Assembly: GCF_003386285.1 (NCBI RefSeq)
Contig: NZ_QPNC01000027.1
Span: 1 to 38,318 of the forward strand
DNA from: Nocardiopsis sp. FIRDI 009
GTDB taxonomy: Bacteria > Actinomycetota > Actinomycetes > Streptosporangiales > Streptosporangiaceae
Direction of reading: 5' to 3'
DNA: 38,318 bases
Positions 25,303 to 33,083 of the stretch are shown in pieces (the first letter of the stretch is position 1; each line of letters opens with the position of its first letter). The translations under genes were made by a program, and so were the position numbers. A model generated the notes under the pieces. The model saw only the letters and a program-made list of their open reading frames with translations, was not told where the DNA came from and ran no database searches.

Positions 25303-25322
25303 GTCACCCCCCGGGGGGTGAC
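25303..25322. terminator. 20-bp perfect palindrome after the NUDIX regulator
   Basis: GTCACCCCCCGGGGGGTGAC is its own reverse complement and lies 24 bp beyond the regulator stop. A cruciform or hairpin with almost no loop would be GC-rich. It probably terminates the regulator transcript. Confidence 0.5.
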
Positions 25323-25345
25323 CGCTCCGGGAAGCGGGCCCGGCC

Positions 25346-26047
25346 TCAGGTGCGTTCCGGCGGGCGCAGGACGGCGAAGGCGTCGGTGATCTCCAGCTCC
25401 CGGGCGCGGAAACGGAAGAGCGCGGCGGGGCGCCCGCCCGAGCGCCCGGAGGGGACGGAGCGGCCGGTCTCCTCGATCTGTCCGCGCCGCAGCAGGACGC
25501 GGCGCAGGTTCGTGGCGGCCACGTCGTAGCCCAGGGCCGCCCGGTAGTAGCCCGACAGCTCCGACATCGTGAACTCCGGTGGCGCCAGGGCGAAGCCCAC
25601 GTTGGTGTAGCCCAGTTTGGCGCGCAGGCGCAGCCGTCCGGAGCGGACGATGGCGGCGTGGTCGAAGGCCATCGGGGGCAGGTCGGCAGCCGGGTGCCAG
25701 CCGGTGTCCTCGGGCACGACGGGGTCGATGTGGGCGGGGACCAGGCCCAGGTAGGCGGTGGCGAGGGTACGGCGGTCGGGGTGGCGGCCGGGGTCGCTGC
25801 GGGTCTCCAGCTGTTCGAGGTGGGCCAGGTCGCGCACGTCCACCTTCTGCGCGAGTTGGCGGCGGATGGAGGCGCCCAGGCTCTCGTCGGGGCCCAGCCT
25901 GCCGCCGGGCAGCGACCACTCGCCCTCGCACGGCGGCAGTGCCCGCCGCCACAGCAGGACGCACAGTTCCCCGGCGCGAATCTGCAGGACGACGGCCAGG
26001 GCCTCGTGCCCGGCGAGGGGTTCTCCCTCACCCGCACCACGTGTCAT
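25346..26047 (-). CDS. nrtR: NrtR-type NUDIX transcriptional regulator of NAD synthesis
   Basis: 233 residues from the ATG at 26045-26047; earlier in-frame starts at 26077 (GTG) and 26101 (ATG) cannot be excluded. The N-terminal NUDIX fold has a degenerate box (about 49-70): the catalytic glutamates of RExxEE are replaced (RQLAQK), as in NrtR repressors, which use the fold as a ligand sensor. The C-terminal part (YRAALGYDVAATNLRRVLLRRGQIEETG) is the winged-helix DNA-binding domain. It is divergent from nadA with an imperfect 29-bp palindrome between, which supports direct control of NAD synthesis. NrtR proteins bind ADP-ribose-type ligands. Confidence 0.85.
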   Translation of the reverse strand: MTRGAGEGEPLAGHEALAVVLQIRAGELCVLLWRRALPPCEGEWSLPGGRLGPDESLGASIRRQLAQKVDVRDLAHLEQLETRSDPGRHPDRRTLATAYLGLVPAHIDPVVPEDTGWHPAADLPPMAFDHAAIVRSGRLRLRAKLGYTNVGFALAPPEFTMSELSGYYRAALGYDVAATNLRRVLLRRGQIEETGRSVPSGRSGGRPAALFRFRARELEITDAFAVLRPPERT

Positions 26048-26113
26048 GGTCTGTCCGTTTACTCCAGGGATGTCCACCCTGTCCCTTCCGTTCCACGCCA
26101 TGTTAAGCTAAAC

Positions 26114-26142
26114 CAGGTTTGTGCCTGACAGGCTAAAACCTG
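26114..26142. promoter_or_regulatory. Imperfect 29-bp palindrome, probable NrtR operator
   Basis: The left arm CAGGTTTgtGCCTG (26114-26127), a single A, and the right arm CAGGCtaAAACCTG (26129-26142) form a palindrome with 12 of 14 arm positions paired. It lies between nrtR and nadA, where NrtR would repress nadA and itself. Confidence 0.6.
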
Positions 26143-26213
26143 TCCACCGGCATCGACCATCACCGGCACGGAGCCCGTACGACGTGCCCACAGCCTCAAG
26201 GAAGTAGTAGGAC

Positions 26214-27212
26214 ATGGCACCGGTCACCGCCACGGCGGACACCATGACCAGGCAGGAGTGGGCCGCCGAGGTCCGCCGCCTGGCGGACGAGCGCGACGCC
26301 GTCATCCTCGCGCACAACTACCAGCGCCCGGAAATCCAGGATGTGGCCCACCACACCGGCGACTCCCTGGCCCTCTCCCGTCTGGCCGCGAGCGTCGACG
26401 CCAGCACCATTGTCTTCTGCGGCGTGCACTTCATGGCCGAGACCGCGAAGATTCTCGCGCCCGAGAAGACGATCCTGCTGCCCGACCCCAACGCCGGGTG
26501 CTCCCTCGCCGACACCATCACCGCCGAGGACGTGCGCGCCTGGAAGGCCGAGCACCCCGGCGCGGTCGTCGTCGCCTACGTCAACACCACCGCGGCGGTC
26601 AAGGCCGAGACCGACATCTGCTGCACCTCCTCCAACGCCGCCGACGTCATCCGGTCCATCCCCGAGGACCGGGAGATCCTCTTCCTGCCCGACCAGTTCC
26701 TGGGCGCCCACGTCAAGCGCGTCACCGGTCGGGACAACATCCACGTGTGGATGGGCGAGTGCCACGTGCACGCCGGGATCGACGGCCACACCCTGCGCGA
26801 GCGGGTCGCCGCCGAACCCGACGCCGAGGTCTACGTCCACCCGGAGTGCGGCTGCGCCACCTCCGCCCTGTACCTCGTGGGCAGCGGCGCCGTCCCCGAA
26901 GACCGCGTCAAGGTGCTCTCCACCGGCGGCATGCTCACCGCCGCGGAGAACACCTCCGCCAAGAAGGTGCTCATCGCGACCGAGACCGGCATGCTGCACC
27001 AGCTGCGCAACGCCAACGCGACCACCGAGTTCGAGCCGGTCAACAACCGCGCCGAGTGCCACTACATGAAGATGATCGACGCCGACAAGCTGCTCGGCTC
27101 GCTGCGCCACGGCACGACCGAGATCACCGTCGACGCCGACACCTCCGAGCGCGCCCGCCGTTCCGTCGAGCGGATGATCGCCATCGGCTCCCCCTCCCGC
27201 GGCGGCGAGTAG
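26214..27212 (+). CDS. nadA: Quinolinate synthase A
   Basis: 332 residues. It condenses iminoaspartate with dihydroxyacetone phosphate to quinolinate, the first specific step of NAD synthesis, and needs a [4Fe-4S] cluster. Likely cluster cysteines are C96 (NAGCSLAD), C183 (GECHVHAG) and C282 (AECHYMK). VILAHNYQRPEIQDVA is the conserved N-terminal block. An AGGA-type ribosome site precedes the ATG. No nadB or nadC follows, so the other steps are encoded elsewhere. Regulation by the divergent NrtR-like gene is expected. Confidence 0.95.
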   Translation: MAPVTATADTMTRQEWAAEVRRLADERDAVILAHNYQRPEIQDVAHHTGDSLALSRLAASVDASTIVFCGVHFMAETAKILAPEKTILLPDPNAGCSLADTITAEDVRAWKAEHPGAVVVAYVNTTAAVKAETDICCTSSNAADVIRSIPEDREILFLPDQFLGAHVKRVTGRDNIHVWMGECHVHAGIDGHTLRERVAAEPDAEVYVHPECGCATSALYLVGSGAVPEDRVKVLSTGGMLTAAENTSAKKVLIATETGMLHQLRNANATTEFEPVNNRAECHYMKMIDADKLLGSLRHGTTEITVDADTSERARRSVERMIAIGSPSRGGE

Positions 27213-27238
27213 CGGCCGGTCCCGGAACCCCACCGCCG

Positions 27239-27273
27239 CGTGGCCGGCCCGACCCCGCGTCGGGCCGGCCACG
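27239..27273 (+). terminator. Hairpin terminator of nadA
   Basis: A perfect 15-bp stem (CGTGGCCGGCCCGAC with GTCGGGCCGGCCACG) closes a 5-nt loop. No U tail, in line with the U-less terminators common in actinobacteria. Confidence 0.75.
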
Positions 27274-27379
27274 CCCGCACGCGATAACAGAACCCTCACC
27301 TTCATGGCGAAGGTCACCGAAACGCCCGCGCCGCGCGCCCCGCCCCCGCTACCGTCTCGGGTGAAGCGGGGGGAGAACC

Positions 27380-28804
27380 GTGACCAGAGACATCGAAAGC
27401 GACGAACCAACCCCGGAGGCGATCGAGCGGCTCTACGACGCCTTCGCACCGGCCCTGTACCGGTACGCCTGGTCCCTGCTGGGCGGCGGGGCCGACCCCG
27501 GCCGCGCCGTCGAACCGGGGAGCGGCACCGACTCCAGGGACACCGTCGACCGCGTCGCCGAGGCCGTACACGACGGCCTGGTCGCCGGTGTGGTCCTGAC
27601 CGACGAGCTCGCCGACCCGGCGGACCGGGGACCCTGGCTCTACGCCCTGGTCCGCTCGGCCTGCCAGCGCCGCGGCTTCGCCCTCACCTGCCCCTACACC
27701 CGCCTGGCCACGGTGCCAGCCGAGGCGCCCGCCGCCCGCATGTTCGCCCGGTTGCCCGCCAGCCACCGGGAACTCGTCGAACTCAACCTGCGCCACGCGC
27801 TGCCGGTCTCGGCCATCGCCCGCGTCCTCGGCCTGGACACCCAGCTGTGCGGCGAACTCTCCCGCTCCGCGATCCGCCGCGCCGCCGACGGACTGGCCGA
27901 GCTCGACGGGGACGGCGAGGAGACGGCCGAGCCCCCGGCCACCGCCTGGCGCGCCCGGGTCCAGGAGGTCTCCTTCGCCCTGGCGCTGCTGCGCCCGCCG
28001 GGGCCGCCGCCAGGCTTGCGCGACCTGGTCGTGCGCACCTGCGTGGACCCCGACCACGCGGAGCGGCGCGAGCGGATCGGCGCGGCCATGCGCCCGCTCA
28101 CCAGCGACGGCTACCCGGTGCACCGCGCCCGTGTCTGCGGGGCCGCCCCGGAACCCGACCCGGAGTCCGCCGAGCCCGCCGTCGAACAGCTGCCCCGCGC
28201 CCTGCCCGCGGACCGCGTGACCACCCGGGACCACCCGGTGCGCACCGAGCCGACCACACCGCTGCCCGCCCCGTCGGCCACCCCGGACACCGACGACGGC
28301 GCGCCCCCGCGCAGATGGCCGCTGCCCGCCGTCTCCGGGGTGCTCACGGTGGTCCTCGCGGTCGCCCTGTGGTGGTGGGCCAGCGCGCTCGGCGCCCCCT
28401 CCACGATCATCGGCACCGACAGCGCCGACGCCGAGCGCAGCCCCCTGACACAGGAGATGGAGACGGAGTCCACCGCCTCGGACGGCGGCCCGGGCACGGA
28501 ACCGGGCACGGACGCCCCCGATCAGGCGCACGACCCCCACGACGGCCACCAACCAGAGCACGACACGGCGCCGCCGGAGCACACGGCGAAGGAGCCGGAG
28601 CGGGGGTCCGACCGCGGCGACCCGTCGGCCGAGACGGCCTCCCCGTCCCCCTCGGAGGCGCCGAGCTCCCCGTCACCGGAGGAGGAGGCACGGGACGCGG
28701 AGCCCTCGGAGGATCCCGGGGACGAGGACGCCCCCGCCGCCGAGGAGGAGTCCGGGGGCGGACTGTTCGAGGGTCTGCTGGGCCTGTTCTTCGGCGACGG
28801 CTGA
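27380..28804 (+). CDS. Sigma-70-like protein fused to a membrane helix and acidic tail
   Basis: 474 residues from a GTG with GGGGAG upstream. The N-terminal part resembles an ECF sigma factor: a region 2-like helix AIERLYDAFAPALYRYAWSL (about 15-34) and a region 4-like helix-turn-helix LPASHRELVELNLRHALPVSAIARVL (about 125-150). The -10-binding portion is short and divergent. A proline-rich linker (about 265-310) leads to one membrane helix (about 317-336). The rest is acidic Ser/Pro/Glu-rich sequence, probably outside the cell. Membrane-tethered sigma-like proteins of this kind occur in streptomycetes, but whether this one works as a sigma factor is unknown. No anti-sigma gene is adjacent. 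Confidence 0.7.
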   Translation: MTRDIESDEPTPEAIERLYDAFAPALYRYAWSLLGGGADPGRAVEPGSGTDSRDTVDRVAEAVHDGLVAGVVLTDELADPADRGPWLYALVRSACQRRGFALTCPYTRLATVPAEAPAARMFARLPASHRELVELNLRHALPVSAIARVLGLDTQLCGELSRSAIRRAADGLAELDGDGEETAEPPATAWRARVQEVSFALALLRPPGPPPGLRDLVVRTCVDPDHAERRERIGAAMRPLTSDGYPVHRARVCGAAPEPDPESAEPAVEQLPRALPADRVTTRDHPVRTEPTTPLPAPSATPDTDDGAPPRRWPLPAVSGVLTVVLAVALWWWASALGAPSTIIGTDSADAERSPLTQEMETESTASDGGPGTEPGTDAPDQAHDPHDGHQPEHDTAPPEHTAKEPERGSDRGDPSAETASPSPSEAPSSPSPEEEARDAEPSEDPGDEDAPAAEEESGGGLFEGLLGLFFGDG

Positions 28805-28817
28805 ACCGCCCACCCCG

Positions 28818-29429
28818 TCAGAAGGAGGCGAGCAGATGGTCGGCGGCGGTGCGCAGGCGCCGTTCGGCCTCGTCGACGTTACGGCGGCCCTTGAGGATCT
28901 CCACCAGCTCGAAGATCCACACGCTGGTCAACGATTCGGCCAGCACGTAACCGGTGTCGCCGCGGTCGACCGGGGCGTCGTCCTCGGCCCCCTCGGTGTC
29001 GTCGGCCGGGCCGGGCGCGACCCCCTCCAGATTGCCCGTGGCCACGCGCCACACCAGGTCGGAGATGCGGGTGTCGAGTTCGACCTTGACCTCGGCCATG
29101 ATGAGCGACCGGACGAGCGCGTCGGCCAGCTCCGGCTCACGCATCAGGCCGCGGGTGGCGCGCAACAGGACGTCGACGGCCCGACCCGAGGGGGTGTCCG
29201 CGGTGGGCGGCCGACGGACGATACCGCCCTCCAGCAGGTCGAGCTCCTCGGTGACCACCGCGACGACGAGGTCCATCTTGGACGGGAAGTAACGGTAGAG
29301 CGTGCCGAGGGCGACCCCGGCCCGCTCGGCGACCGAGCGCATCTGCATGGCGTCGACGCCACCGCGTACGGCCAGGGCCGCGGCGGTCTGTACGATGCGC
29401 TTGCGGCGCTGGGTCTGACTTCGCGACAT
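28818..29429 (-). CDS. TetR-family regulator, KstR-like
   Basis: 203 residues from the ATG at 29427-29429; an ATG at 29475-29477 would add 16 residues with unusual codons. The N-terminal helix-turn-helix is QRRKRIVQTAAALAVRGGVDAMQMRSVAERAGVALGTLYRYFPSKMDL, divided as usual and closest to KstR, the repressor of steroid and fatty-acid degradation genes. The C-terminal ligand domain is divergent. Two KstR-like operator sequences lie upstream (29545-29558 and 29674-29687). Divergent from the MBL hydrolase gene, which is a candidate target. The ligand is unknown. Confidence 0.85.
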   Translation of the reverse strand: MSRSQTQRRKRIVQTAAALAVRGGVDAMQMRSVAERAGVALGTLYRYFPSKMDLVVAVVTEELDLLEGGIVRRPPTADTPSGRAVDVLLRATRGLMREPELADALVRSLIMAEVKVELDTRISDLVWRVATGNLEGVAPGPADDTEGAEDDAPVDRGDTGYVLAESLTSVWIFELVEILKGRRNVDEAERRLRTAADHLLASF

Positions 29430-29544
29430 GGTTCCAGTCGGCGCCTGCACCGCCACAGGATCTCTCCCATTCGTCATCAGTCGCGCGCCGTCCGCCCGCC
29501 GCGCCGCCGTTCGTGGGACCGGCACCCGCCCCGGGGCTCCGGCC

Positions 29545-29558
29545 GAGAACACGTTATC
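29545..29558. promoter_or_regulatory. KstR-like operator site 1
   Basis: GAGAACACGTTATC has the perfect core AACACGTT. The KstR consensus is TnnAACnnGTTnnA; only the outer bases differ. It lies about 115 bp upstream of the TetR ATG, so autoregulation is plausible. Confidence 0.5.
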
Positions 29559-29673
29559 TAAGGATTTCCCGTTCGCGGAATGCTTCGAACCCATGATCCT
29601 CGCCTCATTGCCCGACGTGGCAGTAGCAATACGAGGAGATGGCCAGGGTTTTCGGATCGCTCGAACGCATTTG

Positions 29674-29687
29674 TAGAATATGTTCTA
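29674..29687. promoter_or_regulatory. KstR-like operator site 2
   Basis: TAGAATATGTTCTA differs from the KstR consensus TnnAACnnGTTnnA at one base (AAT for AAC). TAGAA and TTCTA form perfect outer arms. It lies between the divergent TetR and MBL genes. Confidence 0.55.
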
Positions 29688-29824
29688 TTTGCGGCCGATG
29701 TGGTGGCCCCCCTCCCGAGCACCCCGCCCGGCCGCCTCCCCGTCCGGCCCGGCGCACACCCGCCGGGCCCCCCGACCTAGAATCGAACCAGATTCGGTTT
29801 CTAGTGGAGAGGTCGCCCCCGCGC

Positions 29825-30853
29825 ATGAACGACATCCCCCCGGTCGAAGACCTCGGCAACGGCGTGTGGAGCCTGCCGGTGCCCATCCCCCACAGCCCCC
29901 TCGGCGCCACCCTCGTCTACCTGGTCGAGGGCGACCGGGGCCCCGTCCTCGTGGACACCGGTTGGAATCACGACGACTCCTGGGACGGGCTCGTCCAGGG
30001 GGTCAAACAGACCGGGCACACGATCGAGGAGATCCGCGGCGCCGTCCTCACCCACTTCCACCCCGACCACTCCGGACTCACCGCCCGCCTGCGCGCCGCC
30101 TCGGACGCCTGGATCGCGATGCACCCCGCCGACATCGCCGTCACCGAACAGCTCACCGCCACCGACCCGCGCGAACGCGCCGACGCGGTGGCCGAACAGT
30201 TCCGCGCCGCCGGGTTCCCCGACGAGGACGTCGACGCCTTCCTCGCCGAACCCCACGTGATCGACCCCTCCGCCCTCCCCGACCGCACCCTGGCCGACGG
30301 CGCCGTCGTCGATCTGCCCGGCCGCGACCTGCGTGCCGTGTGGACCCCCGGACACACCCCCGGCCACCTGTGCCTGCGGCTGGCCGACGCCGACATGCTC
30401 TTCACCGGCGACCACGTCCTGCCCGGCATCACCCCGCACGTCGGCCAGTTCCCCCTGCACACCCCCCAAGGGGACCCGCTCGGCGACTTCCTGGCCTCCC
30501 AGCAGACGGTCGGCGCCCTCGCCGGAGCCGACCGCCTGCTGTGCCTTCCCTCACACGAGGGACGCTTCACCGGCCTGCCCGACCGCACCGCGACGATCGT
30601 CGCCCACCACGAGGAACGCCTCGACGCGATGACCGCACTCCTGGCCGAGGGGCCCGCCACCCTGTGGGAACTCACCTCGCGCCTGCGCTGGAAGCGCCCC
30701 TGGGCGGACATGCGCCTCCTGGCCCGCCACATGGCCGCCTCCGAGACCGCCGCCCACCTGCGCACCCTGGAGGAACGGGGCCGCGCCGTCCGGACCGGGA
30801 CCGACGACCGGCCCCGTTGGGTCGCTGTCCCCGGCTCGGTGAGCCACGCATAG
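29825..30853 (+). CDS. MBL-fold metallo-hydrolase with C-terminal helical domain
   Basis: 342 residues from the ATG at 29825. The metallo-beta-lactamase motif HFHPDH (THxHxDH type) is complete, with later zinc ligands in TPGHTPGHLCL and GDHVLPGITPH, so the two-metal site looks intact. The C-terminal ~80 residues form a helical or winged-helix-like domain (LLAEGPATLWELTSRLRWKRPW), as in LACTB2-type proteins. The substrate is not decidable; thioesters or RNA are possible for the subfamily. It is divergent from the KstR-like regulator and is the probable regulated gene. It may be cotranscribed with the glycosyltransferase operon, though about 170 bp separate them. Confidence 0.85.
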   Translation: MNDIPPVEDLGNGVWSLPVPIPHSPLGATLVYLVEGDRGPVLVDTGWNHDDSWDGLVQGVKQTGHTIEEIRGAVLTHFHPDHSGLTARLRAASDAWIAMHPADIAVTEQLTATDPRERADAVAEQFRAAGFPDEDVDAFLAEPHVIDPSALPDRTLADGAVVDLPGRDLRAVWTPGHTPGHLCLRLADADMLFTGDHVLPGITPHVGQFPLHTPQGDPLGDFLASQQTVGALAGADRLLCLPSHEGRFTGLPDRTATIVAHHEERLDAMTALLAEGPATLWELTSRLRWKRPWADMRLLARHMAASETAAHLRTLEERGRAVRTGTDDRPRWVAVPGSVSHA

Positions 30854-31021
30854 GATCCCTTACCAACCAGGTCGGCACCGAAGCGCACAAAACTCCCGAG
30901 TAACATATGGGACGCCTGTTCACCGGCGAACACGCGCGCCCCCGCCGGGACGCCCCGCCGTCGAAGGCCGTCCGACGACGTGAGGGCGACCGGGCCCGCG
31001 ACCCAACGAAGAGGTGGACTC

Positions 31022-32362
31022 TTGACCCAGTCGGGCACCAGCACGGGACCGAACCCGCACCCGTCCGGCGACCGCCCCCTCCGCGTCGCACTGCTGTCCT
31101 ACCGCAGCAAGGAGCACTGCGGCGGTCAGGGCGTGTACGTGCGCCACCTGTCGCGGGAGCTGACCGCCCTCGGGCACGAGGTCACCGTGTTCTCCGGCCA
31201 GCCCTACCCGGTGCTGGACGAGGGCGTCACCCTGGAACGGGTCCCCTCCCTCGACCTCTACAACGACGTCAACCCGTTCACCGCCCCGCCCGTGCGCGAG
31301 TGGCGCGACTGGATCGACGTCCTGGAGGTCGCCACCATGTGGACCGCGGGCTTCCCCGAACCGCTCACCTTCTCCCTGCGCGCCAACCGCGAACTGCGCA
31401 GGCGCCTGGCCGACTTCGACGTCGTCCACGACAACCAGACCCTCGGCTGGGGCCTGCTCGGCGTCAAGGCCGCCGGCCTCCCCCTGGTCACCACCATCCA
31501 CCACCCCATCAGCGTCGACCGCCGCATCGAACTCGCCGAGGCCCGGGGGCTCCAGAAGCTCTCCAAGCGCCGCTGGTACGGCTTCGTCGCCATGCAGGCC
31601 AAGGTCGCGCGCAGACTCGACCCGATCCTCGTCCCCTCCCGTTCCTCCGCCGACGACATCGCGCGCGAGTTCGGCGTCGACCCCGCGGCCATGGAGGTCA
31701 CGCCCCTCGGCGTGGACACCCGCCACTTCCATCCCCGTCCCGACGCCGAACGCGTGCCCGGCCGCATCGTGTGCACCGCCAGCGCCGACAGCCCCCTCAA
31801 GGGCGTGGCCACCCTGCTGCGCGCCGCCGCCAAGCTCGCCACCGAACGCGACGTACACCTGACCATCGTCAGCAGGCCCAAGCCCGGCGGCCCCACCGAC
31901 CGCCTCGTCGACGAACTGAGCCTGCGCGACCGCGTCGAGTTCGTCAGCGGCATCGACGACACCGCCCTCGCCGAGCTCATCGCCAGTGCCCAGGTGGCCG
32001 TCGTCCCCTCCTTCTACGAGGGCTTCTCCCTGCCCGCCGTCGAGGCCATGGCCTGCGCCACCCCCCTGGTCGCCAGCCGCGCCGGAGCCCTGCCCGAGGT
32101 CGTGGGCACCGACGGCGACGCCGGACGCCTCGTCCCCCCGGGCGACCCCGAGGTCCTGGCGAGCGAACTCGCCGCCCTCCTGGACGACGACCAGGAGCGC
32201 GCACGCATGGGCGCCGCCGCCTGGCGCCGCGTCCAGGAGCGGTTCACGTGGCGGGCCGTCGCCGAACTCACGGCCCAGCGCTACGCCTCCACCATCGACG
32301 CCGTCCGGGGCTCTGGCCGGGGGCCCGCGCACACCACGCCCGACCGCGCATCACACCTGTAG
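31022..32362 (+). CDS. Glycosyltransferase family 4 (GT-B fold)
   Basis: 446 residues from the TTG at 31022, preceded by GAGGTGG; the GTG at 30980 would add 14 residues. N-terminal half: VALLSYRSKEHCGGQGVYVRHLSRELTALGHEV, the usual GT4 glycine-rich opening. C-terminal half: E333 and E341 in YEGFSLPAVE (the EX7E motif) and the preceding GIDDTALAELIASAQVAVVPS. It transfers a sugar from a nucleotide donor to an unknown acceptor. It is the first gene of a three-gene operon with a methyltransferase and a prenyltransferase-like protein. Confidence 0.9.
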   Translation: MTQSGTSTGPNPHPSGDRPLRVALLSYRSKEHCGGQGVYVRHLSRELTALGHEVTVFSGQPYPVLDEGVTLERVPSLDLYNDVNPFTAPPVREWRDWIDVLEVATMWTAGFPEPLTFSLRANRELRRRLADFDVVHDNQTLGWGLLGVKAAGLPLVTTIHHPISVDRRIELAEARGLQKLSKRRWYGFVAMQAKVARRLDPILVPSRSSADDIAREFGVDPAAMEVTPLGVDTRHFHPRPDAERVPGRIVCTASADSPLKGVATLLRAAAKLATERDVHLTIVSRPKPGGPTDRLVDELSLRDRVEFVSGIDDTALAELIASAQVAVVPSFYEGFSLPAVEAMACATPLVASRAGALPEVVGTDGDAGRLVPPGDPEVLASELAALLDDDQERARMGAAAWRRVQERFTWRAVAELTAQRYASTIDAVRGSGRGPAHTTPDRASHL

Positions 32363-32372
32363 GGAGCCTCCA

Positions 32373-33083
32373 CTGATCACCGTCGACTTCAACCTGTTCC
32401 CCGTCGGACCGGGCCAGCGCGTGCTCGACCTGGGCTGCGGCGGCGGACGCCACGCCTTCGAGATCTACCGGCGCGGCGCCGACGTCGTCGCCTTCGACCA
32501 GAACGTCAGCGACCTGGCCGAGGTCGAGACGATGTTCGCCGCCATGAGCGCCGAGGGCGAGGCGCCCGAGGAGGCCACCGCCGAGACGGTCAAGGGCGAC
32601 GCCCTCGACATGCCCTTCGACGACGCCAGCTTCGACCGGGTCGTGGCCGCGGAGATCTTCGAGCACATCCCGCACGACACCGCCGCGATGAAGGAACTCT
32701 TCCGGGTGCTGCGGCCCGGCGGGATCGCCGCCGTCACCGTGCCGAGCTTCCTGCCCGAGCGGCTGTGCTGGGCGTTGTCGGAGGAGTACCACACCAACGA
32801 GGGCGGCCACATCCGGATCTACACGCGCGCCGAACTGGAGGCCAAGCTCAAGGCCACCGGTTTCGAGATCGGCCCGCACCACCGCGCGCACGCCCTGCAC
32901 TCGCCCTACTGGTGGATCAAGTGCGCGGTGGGCACCTCCAACGACGACCACCCGGCGGCCAGGGCCTACCACGACCTCCTGGTGTGGGACATGCTCCAGG
33001 CCCCGAAGGTGACCCGGGTCGCCGAACGCCTGCTCAACCCGGTCATCGGCAAGAGCGTCGTCGTGTACGTGCGCAAGCCGTGA
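32373..33083 (+). CDS. Class I SAM-dependent methyltransferase, CTG start
   Basis: 236 residues if started at CTG (32373-32375). No ATG, GTG or TTG fits before motif I, and GGGAG lies 7 nt upstream, so the unusual CTG start is the best reading. Related proteins begin with M-x-T-V-D-F, aligning with this codon. Motif I is VLDLGCGGGRHA (G21-G25), then VVAFDQN and the acidic-box GDALDMPFDDASFDRVVA, all typical of Methyltransf_11. It lies 10 nt after the glycosyltransferase and its TGA overlaps the ATG of the next gene (TGATG), so the three genes are coupled. Confidence 0.85.
   Translation: MITVDFNLFPVGPGQRVLDLGCGGGRHAFEIYRRGADVVAFDQNVSDLAEVETMFAAMSAEGEAPEEATAETVKGDALDMPFDDASFDRVVAAEIFEHIPHDTAAMKELFRVLRPGGIAAVTVPSFLPERLCWALSEEYHTNEGGHIRIYTRAELEAKLKATGFEIGPHHRAHALHSPYWWIKCAVGTSNDDHPAARAYHDLLVWDMLQAPKVTRVAERLLNPVIGKSVVVYVRKP

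Larger units (their letters stand above)
29430..29824. other. Regulatory region between TetR and MBL hydrolase genes
   Basis: About 395 bp with lower GC than the surroundings. It contains the two KstR-like sites listed separately and, at 29777-29804, overlapping inverted repeats (CTAGAA with TTCTAG; CGAA with TTCG). TAGAAT at 29778-29783 is a good -10 candidate for the hydrolase. No gene is credible here: a Cys-rich open frame from 29639 has its ATG only 0-1 nt from a GGAG. Confidence 0.55.

Noticed and set aside
25156..25345. Possible small gene in the spacer before the NUDIX regulator
   Set aside because: Holds a dispersed repeat and a palindrome; no frame with a start, ribosome site and coding bias.
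29639..29760. Cys-rich frame starting MARVFGSLERICRIC
   Set aside because: ATG too close to GGAG, the frame runs through operator and promoter sequence, and later residues become Pro/Arg-rich shadow of noncoding DNA.
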